A program made the position numbers and the translations under genes. Below the pieces are notes generated by a model. That model searched no databases, was not told the DNA's origin, and saw only the letters and a program-made list of their open reading frames with translations. A DNA stretch of 64,000 nucleotides from Sphingopyxis sp. USTB-05 (lineage in GTDB: Bacteria > Pseudomonadota > Alphaproteobacteria > Sphingomonadales > Sphingomonadaceae): positions 186,001-250,000 of the forward strand of contig NZ_CP084712.1 in assembly GCF_023822045.1 (NCBI RefSeq), written 5' to 3'. This document shows, piece by piece, positions 27,635 through 36,522 of the stretch. The stretch's first letter is position 1; each line of letters starts with the position of its first letter.

Positions 27635-28525
27635 ATGTCCATCCTCATCGACAAGAATACCAAGGTCATCACGCAAGGGATGACCGGTGCCACCGGCACT
27701 TTCCACACCGAACAGGCGCTCGCCTATGGCACGCAGATGGTCGGCGGCGTGACCCCGGGCAAGGGCGGCACGACGCACATCGGCCTGCCGATGTTCAACA
27801 CGGTCGAGGAAGCGAAGCACGCGACCGGCGCGACCGCATCGGTCATCTATGTGCCGCCGCCGTTCGCCGCCGATTCGATCCTCGAGGCGATCGATGCCGA
27901 GATCGAGCTGATCGTCGCGATCACCGAAGGCATTCCGGTGCTCGACATGGTCAAGGTGAAGCGCGCGCTTTCGGGTTCGAAGTCGCGCCTGATCGGCCCG
28001 AACTGCCCCGGCGTCCTGACCCCCGAAGAGTGCAAGATCGGCATCATGCCCGGCAACATCTTCAAGAAGGGCAGCGTCGGCGTCGTCTCGCGCTCGGGCA
28101 CGCTCACCTATGAAGCCGTGTTCCAGACCTCGAACGTCGGCCTGGGCCAGACCACCGCGGTCGGCATCGGCGGCGACCCGGTCAACGGCACGAACTTCAT
28201 CGACGTGCTCGAACTCTTCCTCGCCGACGAAGCGACCAAGTCGATCATCATGATCGGCGAAATCGGCGGCGACGCCGAAGAGCAGGCCGCACAGTTCCTG
28301 ATCGACGAAGCCAAGCGCGGCCGCAAAAAGCCGATGGCCGGCTTCATCGCGGGCCGCACGGCGCCTCCGGGCCGCCGCATGGGCCATGCCGGCGCGATCG
28401 TGTCGGGCGGCAAGGGCGACGCCGAAAGCAAGATCGCGGCGATGGAAGCCGCAGGCATCAAGGTGTCGGCGAGCCCGTCGGAACTTGGCACGACGCTTGC
28501 CGAAGTGCTGAAGGAACGCGTCTGA
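27635..28525 (+). CDS. sucD: succinyl-CoA synthetase alpha subunit
   Basis: This 296-residue alpha subunit has the CoA-binding N-terminal domain ([17 protein letters not shown]), the mid-domain GPNCPG and GIMPG motifs, and the phospho-histidine region [17 protein letters not shown]. With SucC it makes ATP or GTP from succinyl-CoA. The usual neighbour sucC, normally just upstream, is absent: only 62 bp separate mdh from sucD. The beta subunit must be encoded elsewhere. Confidence 0.97.
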   Translation: MSILIDKNTKVITQGMTGATGTFHTEQALAYGTQMVGGVTPGKGGTTHIGLPMFNTVEEAKHATGATASVIYVPPPFAADSILEAIDAEIELIVAITEGIPVLDMVKVKRALSGSKSRLIGPNCPGVLTPEECKIGIMPGNIFKKGSVGVVSRSGTLTYEAVFQTSNVGLGQTTAVGIGGDPVNGTNFIDVLELFLADEATKSIIMIGEIGGDAEEQAAQFLIDEAKRGRKKPMAGFIAGRTAPPGRRMGHAGAIVSGGKGDAESKIAAMEAAGIKVSASPSELGTTLAEVLKERV

Positions 28526-28531
28526 TCGGAC

Positions 28532-28560
28532 GGCCCGCCGGCACCCTTTGCCGGCGGGCC
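28532..28560 (+). terminator. strong hairpin between sucD and sucA
   Basis: A perfect 12-bp stem (28532-28543 with 28549-28560) has a CCCTT loop. It follows the sucD stop by 6 bp but is not followed by a T-run, so partial termination or protection of the sucD transcript end is likely. Confidence 0.6.
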
Positions 28561-28607
28561 TCCGCTCCCCATATGAAACCCACCCCTACCTCCCCGTGGA
28601 AAAGCAG

Positions 28608-31430
28608 ATGAACCTCGAACGACAAAGCTTCGACATCGACGAGCCGCAGGCCGGCCCGAGCTGGGCGCCGAAGAACTGGCCCCAGATCGACAGCGACGAC
28701 CTGACCGCCGCGCTCGACCCGCAGCAGATGCAGGTCGCGGTGAAGGCCGCCGCCGCCAAGGCGGGCGCCCCGCTGTCGAACGCCGAAGTCGAGCGCGCAG
28801 CGGACGATTCGATCCGCGCGATGATGCTGATCCGCACCTATCGCGTGCGCGGGCATCTTGCCGCCAACCTCGATCCGCTCGGCCTCAGCCAGCGCGAACT
28901 GCCCGCCGACCTCACGCCCGAATATCACGGCTTCGTCGGTGCCGACCTCGACCGTCCGGTGTGGCTCGGCGGCGCGCTCGGCCTCGAGCGTGCGACGGTG
29001 CGCGAGATCGTCGCGATCCTGCGCGCCAATTACTGCGGCAACGTCGGCCTCGAATATATGCACATCGCGGACATCGAGGAGCGGCAGTTCCTGCAGGAAC
29101 GGATGGAAGGCGCCGACAAGATCATCGAATTCTCGGTCGAGGGCAAGCGCGCCATCCTGAGCAAGGTGATCCAGGCCGAGGAGTGGGAGAAATTCCTCGC
29201 GCGCAAATATGTCGGTACCAAGCGTTTCGGCCTCGACGGCGGCGAGAGCATGATCCCCGCGATGGAAGCCATCATCAAATATGGCGCCCAGTACGGCGTG
29301 CGCGAGATCGTCTATGGCATGGCGCACCGCGGGCGCCTCAACATGCTCGCGAACGTCATGGCAAAGCCCTATCAGGTGATTTTCCACGAATTCGCCGGCG
29401 GATCGGCGAACCCCGACGACATCGGCGGCTCGGGCGACGTCAAATATCACCTCGGCACCTCGACCGACCGCGAGTTCGGCGGTGCGTCGGTGCATATGTC
29501 TCTCGTTCCCAACCCCTCGCACCTCGAAGCCGCTGACCCGGTCGTTCTCGGCAAGGTCCGCGCGCAGCAGGTCGTGCGCGACGACCTTGAAAAGCATGAG
29601 CAGGTGCTGCCCGTGCTGATCCACGGCGACGCGGCGTTCGCGGGGCAGGGGATCGTCTGGGAATGCCTCGGCTTCTCGGGCATCCGCGGTTATAATACCG
29701 GCGGCTGCATCCACTTCATCGTCAACAACCAGATCGGTTTCACGACCAGCCCGCAGTTCGCGCGCTCGTCGCCCTATCCGTCGGACGTCGCAAAGGGCGT
29801 GATGGCGCCGATCCTGCACGTCAACGGCGACGATCCCGAAGCGGTGACCTTTGCGTGCAAGCTTGCGATCGATTTCCGCCAGCAGTTCAAGCGCGATGTC
29901 GTGATCGACATGTGGTGCTATCGCCGCTTCGGCCATAACGAAGGCGACGAGCCTTCGTTCACCCAGCCGCTGATGTACGGCGTCATTCGCCAGCATCCGC
30001 CGGTGTCGCAGCTTTGCGCCGCGAAGCTGGAGGCTGAAGGCGTGATCGACGCGGGCTGGGCCGATGCCCGCCGCGCTGAATTCACCACGCGTCTCGAAGA
30101 TGATTTCGAAGCGGCCAAGAGCTATAAGCCCAACAAGGCCGACTGGTTCGCGGGCCGCTGGTCGGGGCTGCACGCCCCTGCCGATCCCGAAAATGCGCGC
30201 CGCAATATTGCGACCGGCGTCTCGGACAAATTGTTCGATTCGATCGGCCGCACGTTGACGACGATCCCCGCCGACGTCGAAGTCCACAAGACGCTTCGCC
30301 GCGTGATCGACGCACGCGGCGCGATGTTCGCCGACAAGAGCGACGGCGAAGTGTTCGACTGGGCGACCGCCGAAAGCCTCGCCTTTGGTACGTTGCTCAG
30401 CGAAGGCTATCAGGTCCGCCTGTCGGGTCAGGATTCGGGGCGCGGCACCTTCAGCCAGCGTCACGCGGTCTGGGTCGACCAGAGGACCGAGGATAAATAT
30501 GTCCCGCTGACGACCGTGCCGCACGGCCGGTTCGAAGTGCTCGACAGCCCGCTGTCCGAATATGGCGTGCTCGGCTTCGAATATGGCTATGCGATGGCCG
30601 ATCCGAAGAGCCTCGTGCTCTGGGAAGCGCAGTTCGGCGACTTCGCCAACGGCGCGCAGATCATGATCGACCAGTTCATCGCGTCGGGCGAAGCCAAATG
30701 GCTGCGCGCCAACGGACTCGTGCTGCTGCTGCCGCACGGTTATGAAGGGCAGGGGCCGGAACATAGCTCGGCGCGTCTCGAGCGCTTCCTGCAACTCTGC
30801 GCCGGCGACAACATCCAGGTGTGCAATATTTCGACCCCGTCGAACTATTTCCACGTCCTGCGCCGTCAGATGCTGCGTCCGTTCCGCAAGCCGCTCATCA
30901 TCATGACGCCGAAGTCGCTGCTCCGTCACAAGCTGGCGGTGTCGCAGCGTTCGGACTTCATCGGCGACGCGCATTTCCGCCGCCTGATGTCGGATCGCAC
31001 GCCGCCCGCCGACAAGGACGTCAAGCGCGTCGTCCTCTGCTCGGGCAAGGTCGGCTACGACCTGATGGAAGCGCGCGATGCCGCAGGCCTCGCCGACACC
31101 ACGATCGTGCGCGTCGAGCAGATCTATCCCTTCCCGGGTGAGCCGCTCAGCGTCCGCCTGAAGCGGATGCCGAACCTCGAAGAGGTCGTCTGGGCGCAGG
31201 AAGAGCCGCGCAACAATGGTGCCTGGTTCTTCGTCAATGAACTGATCGAGGAAGCGCTGACCAATGCCGGCCACAAGGGCATGCGGCCGCGCTACGCCGG
31301 CCGTGCCGCTGCGGCCTCGCCCGCGACGGGCCTGATGAGCCGTCACCAGACCGAACAGTCGGCTCTCGTCGCCGATGCGCTCGGCCTGTCGGTTCGCGCC
31401 GAAATCCGCCGTACCAAGAACAAAGCCTGA
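28608..31430 (+). CDS. sucA: 2-oxoglutarate dehydrogenase E1 component
   Basis: E1 decarboxylates 2-oxoglutarate with thiamine diphosphate and passes the succinyl group to the lipoyl arm of SucB. The 940-residue length is normal. Visible marks are the N-terminal E2-binding segment, GMAHRGRLNML, NPSHLEAADPVVLGK, the ThDP-site NNQIGFTT and the C-terminal VWAQEEPRNNGAW. The start at 28608 is preferred to 28548, which lies in the hairpin region. It sits in order mdh-sucD-sucA-sucB. A long open frame on the opposite strand is only a high-GC shadow. Confidence 0.97.
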   Translation: MNLERQSFDIDEPQAGPSWAPKNWPQIDSDDLTAALDPQQMQVAVKAAAAKAGAPLSNAEVERAADDSIRAMMLIRTYRVRGHLAANLDPLGLSQRELPADLTPEYHGFVGADLDRPVWLGGALGLERATVREIVAILRANYCGNVGLEYMHIADIEERQFLQERMEGADKIIEFSVEGKRAILSKVIQAEEWEKFLARKYVGTKRFGLDGGESMIPAMEAIIKYGAQYGVREIVYGMAHRGRLNMLANVMAKPYQVIFHEFAGGSANPDDIGGSGDVKYHLGTSTDREFGGASVHMSLVPNPSHLEAADPVVLGKVRAQQVVRDDLEKHEQVLPVLIHGDAAFAGQGIVWECLGFSGIRGYNTGGCIHFIVNNQIGFTTSPQFARSSPYPSDVAKGVMAPILHVNGDDPEAVTFACKLAIDFRQQFKRDVVIDMWCYRRFGHNEGDEPSFTQPLMYGVIRQHPPVSQLCAAKLEAEGVIDAGWADARRAEFTTRLEDDFEAAKSYKPNKADWFAGRWSGLHAPADPENARRNIATGVSDKLFDSIGRTLTTIPADVEVHKTLRRVIDARGAMFADKSDGEVFDWATAESLAFGTLLSEGYQVRLSGQDSGRGTFSQRHAVWVDQRTEDKYVPLTTVPHGRFEVLDSPLSEYGVLGFEYGYAMADPKSLVLWEAQFGDFANGAQIMIDQFIASGEAKWLRANGLVLLLPHGYEGQGPEHSSARLERFLQLCAGDNIQVCNISTPSNYFHVLRRQMLRPFRKPLIIMTPKSLLRHKLAVSQRSDFIGDAHFRRLMSDRTPPADKDVKRVVLCSGKVGYDLMEARDAAGLADTTIVRVEQIYPFPGEPLSVRLKRMPNLEEVVWAQEEPRNNGAWFFVNELIEEALTNAGHKGMRPRYAGRAAAASPATGLMSRHQTEQSALVADALGLSVRAEIRRTKNKA

Positions 31431-31463
31431 GCCCAAAGCTTAAGTCCCCAAGGAACTGCACCT

Positions 31464-32714
31464 ATGAGCACCGAAGTCAAAGTCCCCACGCTGGGCGAAA
31501 GCGTTACCGAAGCGACGATCGGCGAATGGCTGAAAAAGCCCGGCGAAGCCGTTGCGCTCGACGAGCCCATCGCGAGCCTTGAAACCGACAAGGTTGCGGT
31601 CGAGGTTCCCTCGCCCGTTGCCGGCGTGATGGGCCAGCAGCTCGCCGCGGTCGGCGATACGGTCAATGTCGGCGCGGCGATCGCGACGATCGAGGCCGGC
31701 GGTGCGGCCGCTGCTCCGGCACCTGCCGCCGCCGCGCCTGCTCCCGCACCGGCTGCCAAGGCCGAAGCTGCTGCGCCTGCGCCTGCCGCGACCGCAGCAC
31801 CCGCCGGCGAAAGCGTCGACACGGTCACGACCATGTCGCCCGCGGTTCGCCGCCTCGTGCTCGAGCATGGCGTCGACCCCACGAAGATTCAGGGCAGCGG
31901 CAAGGACGGCCGCCTGACCAAGGAAGATGTGCTCGCCGCCGCGAACAACGCGCCCGCTGCCGCCCCGGCTCCCGCTGCTGCCGCTGCCGCGCCTGTCGCA
32001 AGCGGCACCCCCGGTCGCCACGAAGAGCGCGTCAAGATGACGCGTATGCGCCAGACGATCGCAAAGCGTCTGAAGGCCGCGCAGGATACCGCCGCGATGC
32101 TGACGACGTTCAACGACGTCGACATGTCGGCGGTGATGGCGACGCGCGACAAATATCGCGAAAGCTTCGAAAAGAAGCACGGCGTCCGTCTGGGCTTCAT
32201 GAGCTTCTTCACCAAGGCGGTCGCGCTTGCCGCGCATGACATTCCGGCGGTCAACGCCCGCATCGACGGCGACGAAATCGTCTATCACGACTATCTCGAC
32301 GTGTCGGTCGCGGTCAGCGCGCCGAACGGCCTTGTCGTTCCCGTCGTGCGCAACGCCGACAGCCTGTCGTTCGCCGACATCGAAAAGGCGATTGCCGACC
32401 TTGGCAAGCGTGCCAAGGACGGCACGCTCACGATCGACGACATGACCGGCGGCACCTTCACCATCTCGAACGGCGGCGTGTTCGGCGGCCTGATGTCGAC
32501 CCCGATCATCAACCCGCCGCAGTCGGCGGTGCTCGGCCTCCACCGCATCGAGGATCGTCCGGTCGTCCGCAATGGAGAGATCGTGATCCGTCCGATGATG
32601 TATCTCGCGATGAGCTATGACCACCGCCTGATCGACGGCCGCGAGGCAGTGACCTTCCTCAAGACGATCAAGGAAGCGATCGAGGATCCGACGCGCCTTC
32701 TGATCGATCTTTGA
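31464..32714 (+). CDS. sucB: 2-oxoglutarate dehydrogenase E2 component
   Basis: This 416-residue dihydrolipoyl succinyltransferase has one lipoyl domain (1-78, lipoyl Lys43 in ETDKV) and a long Ala/Pro-rich linker (about 78-110). A peripheral E1/E3-binding domain follows (about 115-155), then a second Ala-rich linker and the catalytic core. The core ends in SYDHRLIDG (His387, Asp391). The layout is standard for E2o. It lies 33 bp after sucA and 4 bp before a small lipoprotein gene. Confidence 0.97.
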   Translation: MSTEVKVPTLGESVTEATIGEWLKKPGEAVALDEPIASLETDKVAVEVPSPVAGVMGQQLAAVGDTVNVGAAIATIEAGGAAAAPAPAAAAPAPAPAAKAEAAAPAPAATAAPAGESVDTVTTMSPAVRRLVLEHGVDPTKIQGSGKDGRLTKEDVLAAANNAPAAAPAPAAAAAAPVASGTPGRHEERVKMTRMRQTIAKRLKAAQDTAAMLTTFNDVDMSAVMATRDKYRESFEKKHGVRLGFMSFFTKAVALAAHDIPAVNARIDGDEIVYHDYLDVSVAVSAPNGLVVPVVRNADSLSFADIEKAIADLGKRAKDGTLTIDDMTGGTFTISNGGVFGGLMSTPIINPPQSAVLGLHRIEDRPVVRNGEIVIRPMMYLAMSYDHRLIDGREAVTFLKTIKEAIEDPTRLLIDL

Positions 32715-32718
32715 TCCG

Positions 32719-33036
32719 ATGATCGCCCTCTCTGCCCGACCGATTCTGGCCTTTGCCTTCGCCGCTGCCCTCGCGGGCTGCAGCGAGGGCGAAAGCCGCA
32801 TGCAGAAGGGGTTCGAGGACGGGCTCAAGACCAGCTTCGTCGAAAGCTTCGGTGAATCGTGCCGCGCGGCGGCGGAGGGTAGCGGGGCGCCGGCAGACCT
32901 TGCCGCCAAGGTGTGCAAATGTACGGCCGACGAATTGATCAAGAAATATAGCGCATCGGAACTGATCGGCCTGTCGCAGGAAATGGCGGCCCCGGTTATG
33001 AAAGCATGCGCTGCGAAATCCGGGCTGCCTATTTGA
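32719..33036 (+). CDS. small Cys-containing lipoprotein between sucB and lpd
   Basis: This 105-residue protein has a signal peptide and lipobox ALAGC (lipid Cys21) and four further Cys (48, 66, 68, 97), including a CKC pair, which could form two disulfides in the periplasm. The mature part is helical and charged. No family is recognised. Its 4-bp gap from sucB and 49-bp gap from lpd put it in the TCA operon, an odd place for an envelope lipoprotein. Gene reality is well supported by the lipobox and codon use; function unknown. Confidence 0.78.
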   Translation: MIALSARPILAFAFAAALAGCSEGESRMQKGFEDGLKTSFVESFGESCRAAAEGSGAPADLAAKVCKCTADELIKKYSASELIGLSQEMAAPVMKACAAKSGLPI

Positions 33037-33085
33037 GCGGATTCGCTCTTCCGGGTGCTCAGGCAGAAATTGAGGTAGATTGAAC

Positions 33086-34483
33086 ATGGCTGATTACGAC
33101 TACGACGTCCTTGTCATCGGTGCCGGCCCCGGCGGCTATGTCGCGGCGATCCGCGCGGCGCAGCTTGGCCTCAAGACCGCGTGCGCCGAAGGGCGCGAGA
33201 CGCTGGGCGGCACCTGCCTCAACGTCGGCTGTATCCCCTCGAAGGCGATGCTCCATGCGTCCGAATATTTCGAGGCTGCAGCGGGTGGCGCGATGGCGGC
33301 GATGGGCATCAAGGTAAAGCCCGAACTCGACCTCGGCACGATGCACGGCCAGCGCAAGGATGCCGTGAAGGGCCTGACCGGCGGCATCGAATTCTTGTTT
33401 AAGAAGAACAAGGTCGACTGGCTGAAGGGCTATGCGCAGTTTACCTCGAAGGACACGGTCGAGGTTGCGGGCAAGTCGGTGCGCGCCAAGAATATCATCA
33501 TCGCCACCGGCTCGTCGGTGACGCCGCTTCCGGGCGTTGAAGTCGATAACGACAAGCAGATCATCGTCGATTCGACCGGCGCGCTCGAACTTGCGAAGGT
33601 TCCGGGTCACATGGTCGTCATCGGCGGCGGCGTGATCGGGCTCGAACTCGGCAGCGTGTGGCGCCGTCTGGGCGCCAAGGTCACCGTCGTCGAATATCTC
33701 GACCAGATCCTGCCCGGCATGGACGGTGACGTCCGCAAGGAAGCGAACAAGATCTTCAAGAAGCAGGGCATGGAATTCAAGCTCAAGACCAAGGTCACGT
33801 CGGCCGCGGTCAAGGGCAAGAAGGCCGTGCTGACGCTAGAACCCGCCGCTGGCGGTGACGCCGAAACGCTCGAGGCCGATGTCGTGCTGGTATCGATCGG
33901 GCGCCGCCCGAACACCGACGGCCTGGCGCTCGACAAGGCGGGCCTCGCGGTCAACCAGCGCGGCCAGATCGAAACCGACCATGATTTCAGCACGCAGGTC
34001 CCCGGCATCTGGGCGATCGGTGACGTGATCCCGGGCCCGATGCTCGCGCACAAGGCGGAAGACGAGGGCATCGCCTGCGCCGAGAATATCGCCGGGCTGA
34101 CCGGCATCGTGAACCACGACGTCATCCCGTCGGTCGTCTATACGTGGCCCGAAATCGCCGGCGTCGGCCTGACCGAAGAGCAGGCGAAGGAGCGTGGCGA
34201 GGTGAAGGTCGGTAAATTCCCGATGCTCGCGAACAGTCGAGCCAAGACCAATCATGAGCCCGACGGTTTTGTGAAGGTGATCGCCGACGCCAAGAGCGAC
34301 CGCGTGCTTGGCGTGTGGTGCATCGCAAGCGTCGCCGGCACGATGATCGCGCAGGCCGCGCAGGCGATGGAATTCGGTGCGACGTCGGAAGATATCGCTT
34401 ACACCTGCCACGCGCATCCGACGCACAGCGAGGCGATCAAGGAAGCCGCGATGGCGGTGACGGGCAAACCGATCCACGTCTGA
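33086..34483 (+). CDS. lpdA: dihydrolipoamide dehydrogenase (E3)
   Basis: This 465-residue FAD/NAD flavoprotein reoxidises the lipoyl group of the E2 component. It has the FAD loop GAGPGGYVAAIRAA, the redox disulfide GGTCLNVGC (Cys44 and Cys49), the NAD loop GGGVIGLELGSVW and the C-terminal HAHPTHSE with the catalytic His/Glu pair. The ATG at 33086 is preceded by a GAGG site, so the TTG two codons earlier is unlikely. It completes the 2-oxoglutarate dehydrogenase complex genes. Confidence 0.97.
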   Translation: MADYDYDVLVIGAGPGGYVAAIRAAQLGLKTACAEGRETLGGTCLNVGCIPSKAMLHASEYFEAAAGGAMAAMGIKVKPELDLGTMHGQRKDAVKGLTGGIEFLFKKNKVDWLKGYAQFTSKDTVEVAGKSVRAKNIIIATGSSVTPLPGVEVDNDKQIIVDSTGALELAKVPGHMVVIGGGVIGLELGSVWRRLGAKVTVVEYLDQILPGMDGDVRKEANKIFKKQGMEFKLKTKVTSAAVKGKKAVLTLEPAAGGDAETLEADVVLVSIGRRPNTDGLALDKAGLAVNQRGQIETDHDFSTQVPGIWAIGDVIPGPMLAHKAEDEGIACAENIAGLTGIVNHDVIPSVVYTWPEIAGVGLTEEQAKERGEVKVGKFPMLANSRAKTNHEPDGFVKVIADAKSDRVLGVWCIASVAGTMIAQAAQAMEFGATSEDIAYTCHAHPTHSEAIKEAAMAVTGKPIHV

Positions 34484-34505
34484 TGAACTAAATGGGGGAG
34501 AGAGA

Positions 34506-35846
34506 ATGATGGCGAAGCACGGGCTCTGGGCAGCGGCTTCGCTGACCCTATCCCTCATGGCGACCAGCGCGCAGGCGGCACCCGATCTAAATGCCGCGAA
34601 TGCGCGGCTGACGGCGCTGCTCGACAAAAATTACCCAGCGCTCGACGCGCTCTATAGGGATCTCCACCAGAATCCCGAACTTGGGCTGCAGGAGGTCCGC
34701 ACCGCGGGCATCCTTGCGCAACATCTCCGCAAGGCGGGCTTCACCGTGACCGAAAAGGTCGGCGGCACCGGCGTCGTTGGCGTGCTCAAGAATGGCGCAG
34801 GTCCGACGATCCTGATCCGCGCCGACATGGACGCGCTGCCGATGGAGGAAAAGACCGGGCTCGCCTGGTCGAGCAAAGCGCGCGCGACCTATGAGGGCAA
34901 GGATGTGCCCGTCATGCACGCGTGCGGCCACGACACGCATGTCGCCTATCTTGTCGGCGTCGCGCAGGCGCTTGCTGCGATGCGCGATAGCTGGTCGGGC
35001 ACCGTGGTGCTGATCGGCCAGCCCGCCGAGGAAATTTTGAAAGGCGCGAAAGCGATGCTCGACGACGGGCTGCTGACGCGCTTTCCCAAACCCGACTATG
35101 GCTTCGCGGCGCATGTGCTGAACGGCCCGACGGGCACGATCGCGATCAAGGCGGGCACGGCCTTCTCGGCATCGGACAGCTATTCGATCACCTTCCACGG
35201 TCGCGGCGGACATGGATCGATGCCCTCAATGGCGCTCGACCCGATCCCGATCGCGGCGCGCTTCGTCACCGATGTGCAGACGGTGATCAGCCGCGAGAAG
35301 GACCCGGGCGCCTTCGGCGTGCTGACGATCGGTGCGATCAATGCGGGTAGCGCCCCCAACATCATCCCCGACAGCGCCGAGGTGAAAGTCAACATCCGCT
35401 CGCTGACCCCTGAAGTGCGACAGTTGCTGCGCTCGGGCGCCGAGCGGTCGGCGAAGGCGGCTGCGATGATGGGTAACGCCCCCGAACCGACGATCACCTA
35501 TCTGACCGGCACGGCGAGCCTTGTGAACAACGAATCGATGGCGGCGAACGGCCTCGCGACGCTCAAGCCAGTGTTCGGCGAGCGGCTGCTATTTGCCCCC
35601 GCCAGTGCGGCGCCGGTGTCGGCGAGCGAGGATTATTCGGAGTTTGTCGATGCGGGCATTCCGTCGCTCTATTTCGCGATCGGCGGTTATGATCCCGCCG
35701 TGCTCGCCGATTTGAAGGCCAAGGGCCAGCCGGTGCCGACCAACCACTCGCCCTTCTTTGCGCCCAAGGCCGAACCGGTGATCCGGAATGCCGTCGCGGC
35801 GATCGTGCTGTCGGTCATCGGCGGCGTGCGCCCCGACGCCAAATAG
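34506..35846 (+). CDS. exported M20-family amidohydrolase
   Basis: This 446-residue enzyme has a signal peptide (about 1-24, ending AQA) and is of the HipO/IAA-amino-acid-hydrolase type. Zinc ligands are in MHACGHDTH, followed by GQPAEEILKGA and the dimerisation domain HGRGGHGS. The C-terminal metal His lies in NHSPFF. It should cleave N-acyl amino acids or similar amides in the periplasm. The 22-bp gap after lpd leaves open whether it is the last gene of the TCA operon or has its own promoter. Confidence 0.9.
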   Translation: MMAKHGLWAAASLTLSLMATSAQAAPDLNAANARLTALLDKNYPALDALYRDLHQNPELGLQEVRTAGILAQHLRKAGFTVTEKVGGTGVVGVLKNGAGPTILIRADMDALPMEEKTGLAWSSKARATYEGKDVPVMHACGHDTHVAYLVGVAQALAAMRDSWSGTVVLIGQPAEEILKGAKAMLDDGLLTRFPKPDYGFAAHVLNGPTGTIAIKAGTAFSASDSYSITFHGRGGHGSMPSMALDPIPIAARFVTDVQTVISREKDPGAFGVLTIGAINAGSAPNIIPDSAEVKVNIRSLTPEVRQLLRSGAERSAKAAAMMGNAPEPTITYLTGTASLVNNESMAANGLATLKPVFGERLLFAPASAAPVSASEDYSEFVDAGIPSLYFAIGGYDPAVLADLKAKGQPVPTNHSPFFAPKAEPVIRNAVAAIVLSVIGGVRPDAK

Positions 35847-35856
35847 GCACGCGATC

Positions 35857-36486
35857 TTGTTCGAGATCGACAATGCGCTGATCGTCCGGCTGCTCGACCT
35901 CGTCGGCATCGGCGTCTTCGCGCTGTCGGGCGCGCTGATGGCGGTGCGTTTGCGTCAGACGCTGGTCACCGCCGCCTTCTTTGCGCTGGTGACCGGGGTG
36001 GGCGGTGGCAGCGTGCGCGATCTCCTGATCGGCGCTCCGGTTTTTTGGGTGCAGGACGGCGCGATTGCGGCAGTATGCATTGCGATCGCGCTGATCGTCT
36101 GGCTGACGCCCGAACGCTGGTGGCAGGGACAATTGCTCGAATGGGCCGACGCAGTGGGCCTTGCTGCCTATGCCGTGTTCGGGACGGCGAAGGCGCTGGC
36201 GTGGGGCGTCCCGCCGGTGCCTGCCTTGATGATGGGCGTGATAACCGGCTGCGTCGGCGGCACGATCCGCGACATCCTCGCCGGGGTGCCGTCGATCATC
36301 ATGCGGCCCGAAGTCTATGTGACCGCGGCGGCGCTCGCGTCGGGGCTGTTTTTGCTGCTGCAGTGGCTTGGTACCGGGACGCCCGTCGCGGCGGTGACGG
36401 GCGCGATCGCGGGCTTCATCCTGCGCGGCGCGGCGATCCGCTGGTCGCTTGCGCTACCCGCTTATCGCGATCCCAAAAGCCGATAG
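35857..36486 (+). CDS. TRIC/UPF0126-family membrane protein (YicG-like)
   Basis: This protein of about 209 residues has seven hydrophobic helices and two copies of the family repeat: VGGGSVRDLLIGAPVF in the first half and VGGTIRDILAGVPSI in the second. Bacterial members of this trimeric intracellular cation channel-like family are thought to conduct cations. No ATG fits; I use TTG at 35857, which begins just before the first helix. An upstream in-frame ATG at 35788 would lie inside the M20 gene. Confidence 0.85.
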   Translation: MFEIDNALIVRLLDLVGIGVFALSGALMAVRLRQTLVTAAFFALVTGVGGGSVRDLLIGAPVFWVQDGAIAAVCIAIALIVWLTPERWWQGQLLEWADAVGLAAYAVFGTAKALAWGVPPVPALMMGVITGCVGGTIRDILAGVPSIIMRPEVYVTAAALASGLFLLLQWLGTGTPVAAVTGAIAGFILRGAAIRWSLALPAYRDPKSR

Positions 36487-36522
36487 ACTTGCCAAATCGA
36501 GAAACTCTGTCAGTTTCGCCTT

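Noticed and set aside
28458..31436. 992-codon open frame on the minus strand opposite sucA
   Set aside because: It is the mirror of sucA, whose protein has full family motifs. Long antisense frames are common in high-GC DNA, and this one has no domain signature.
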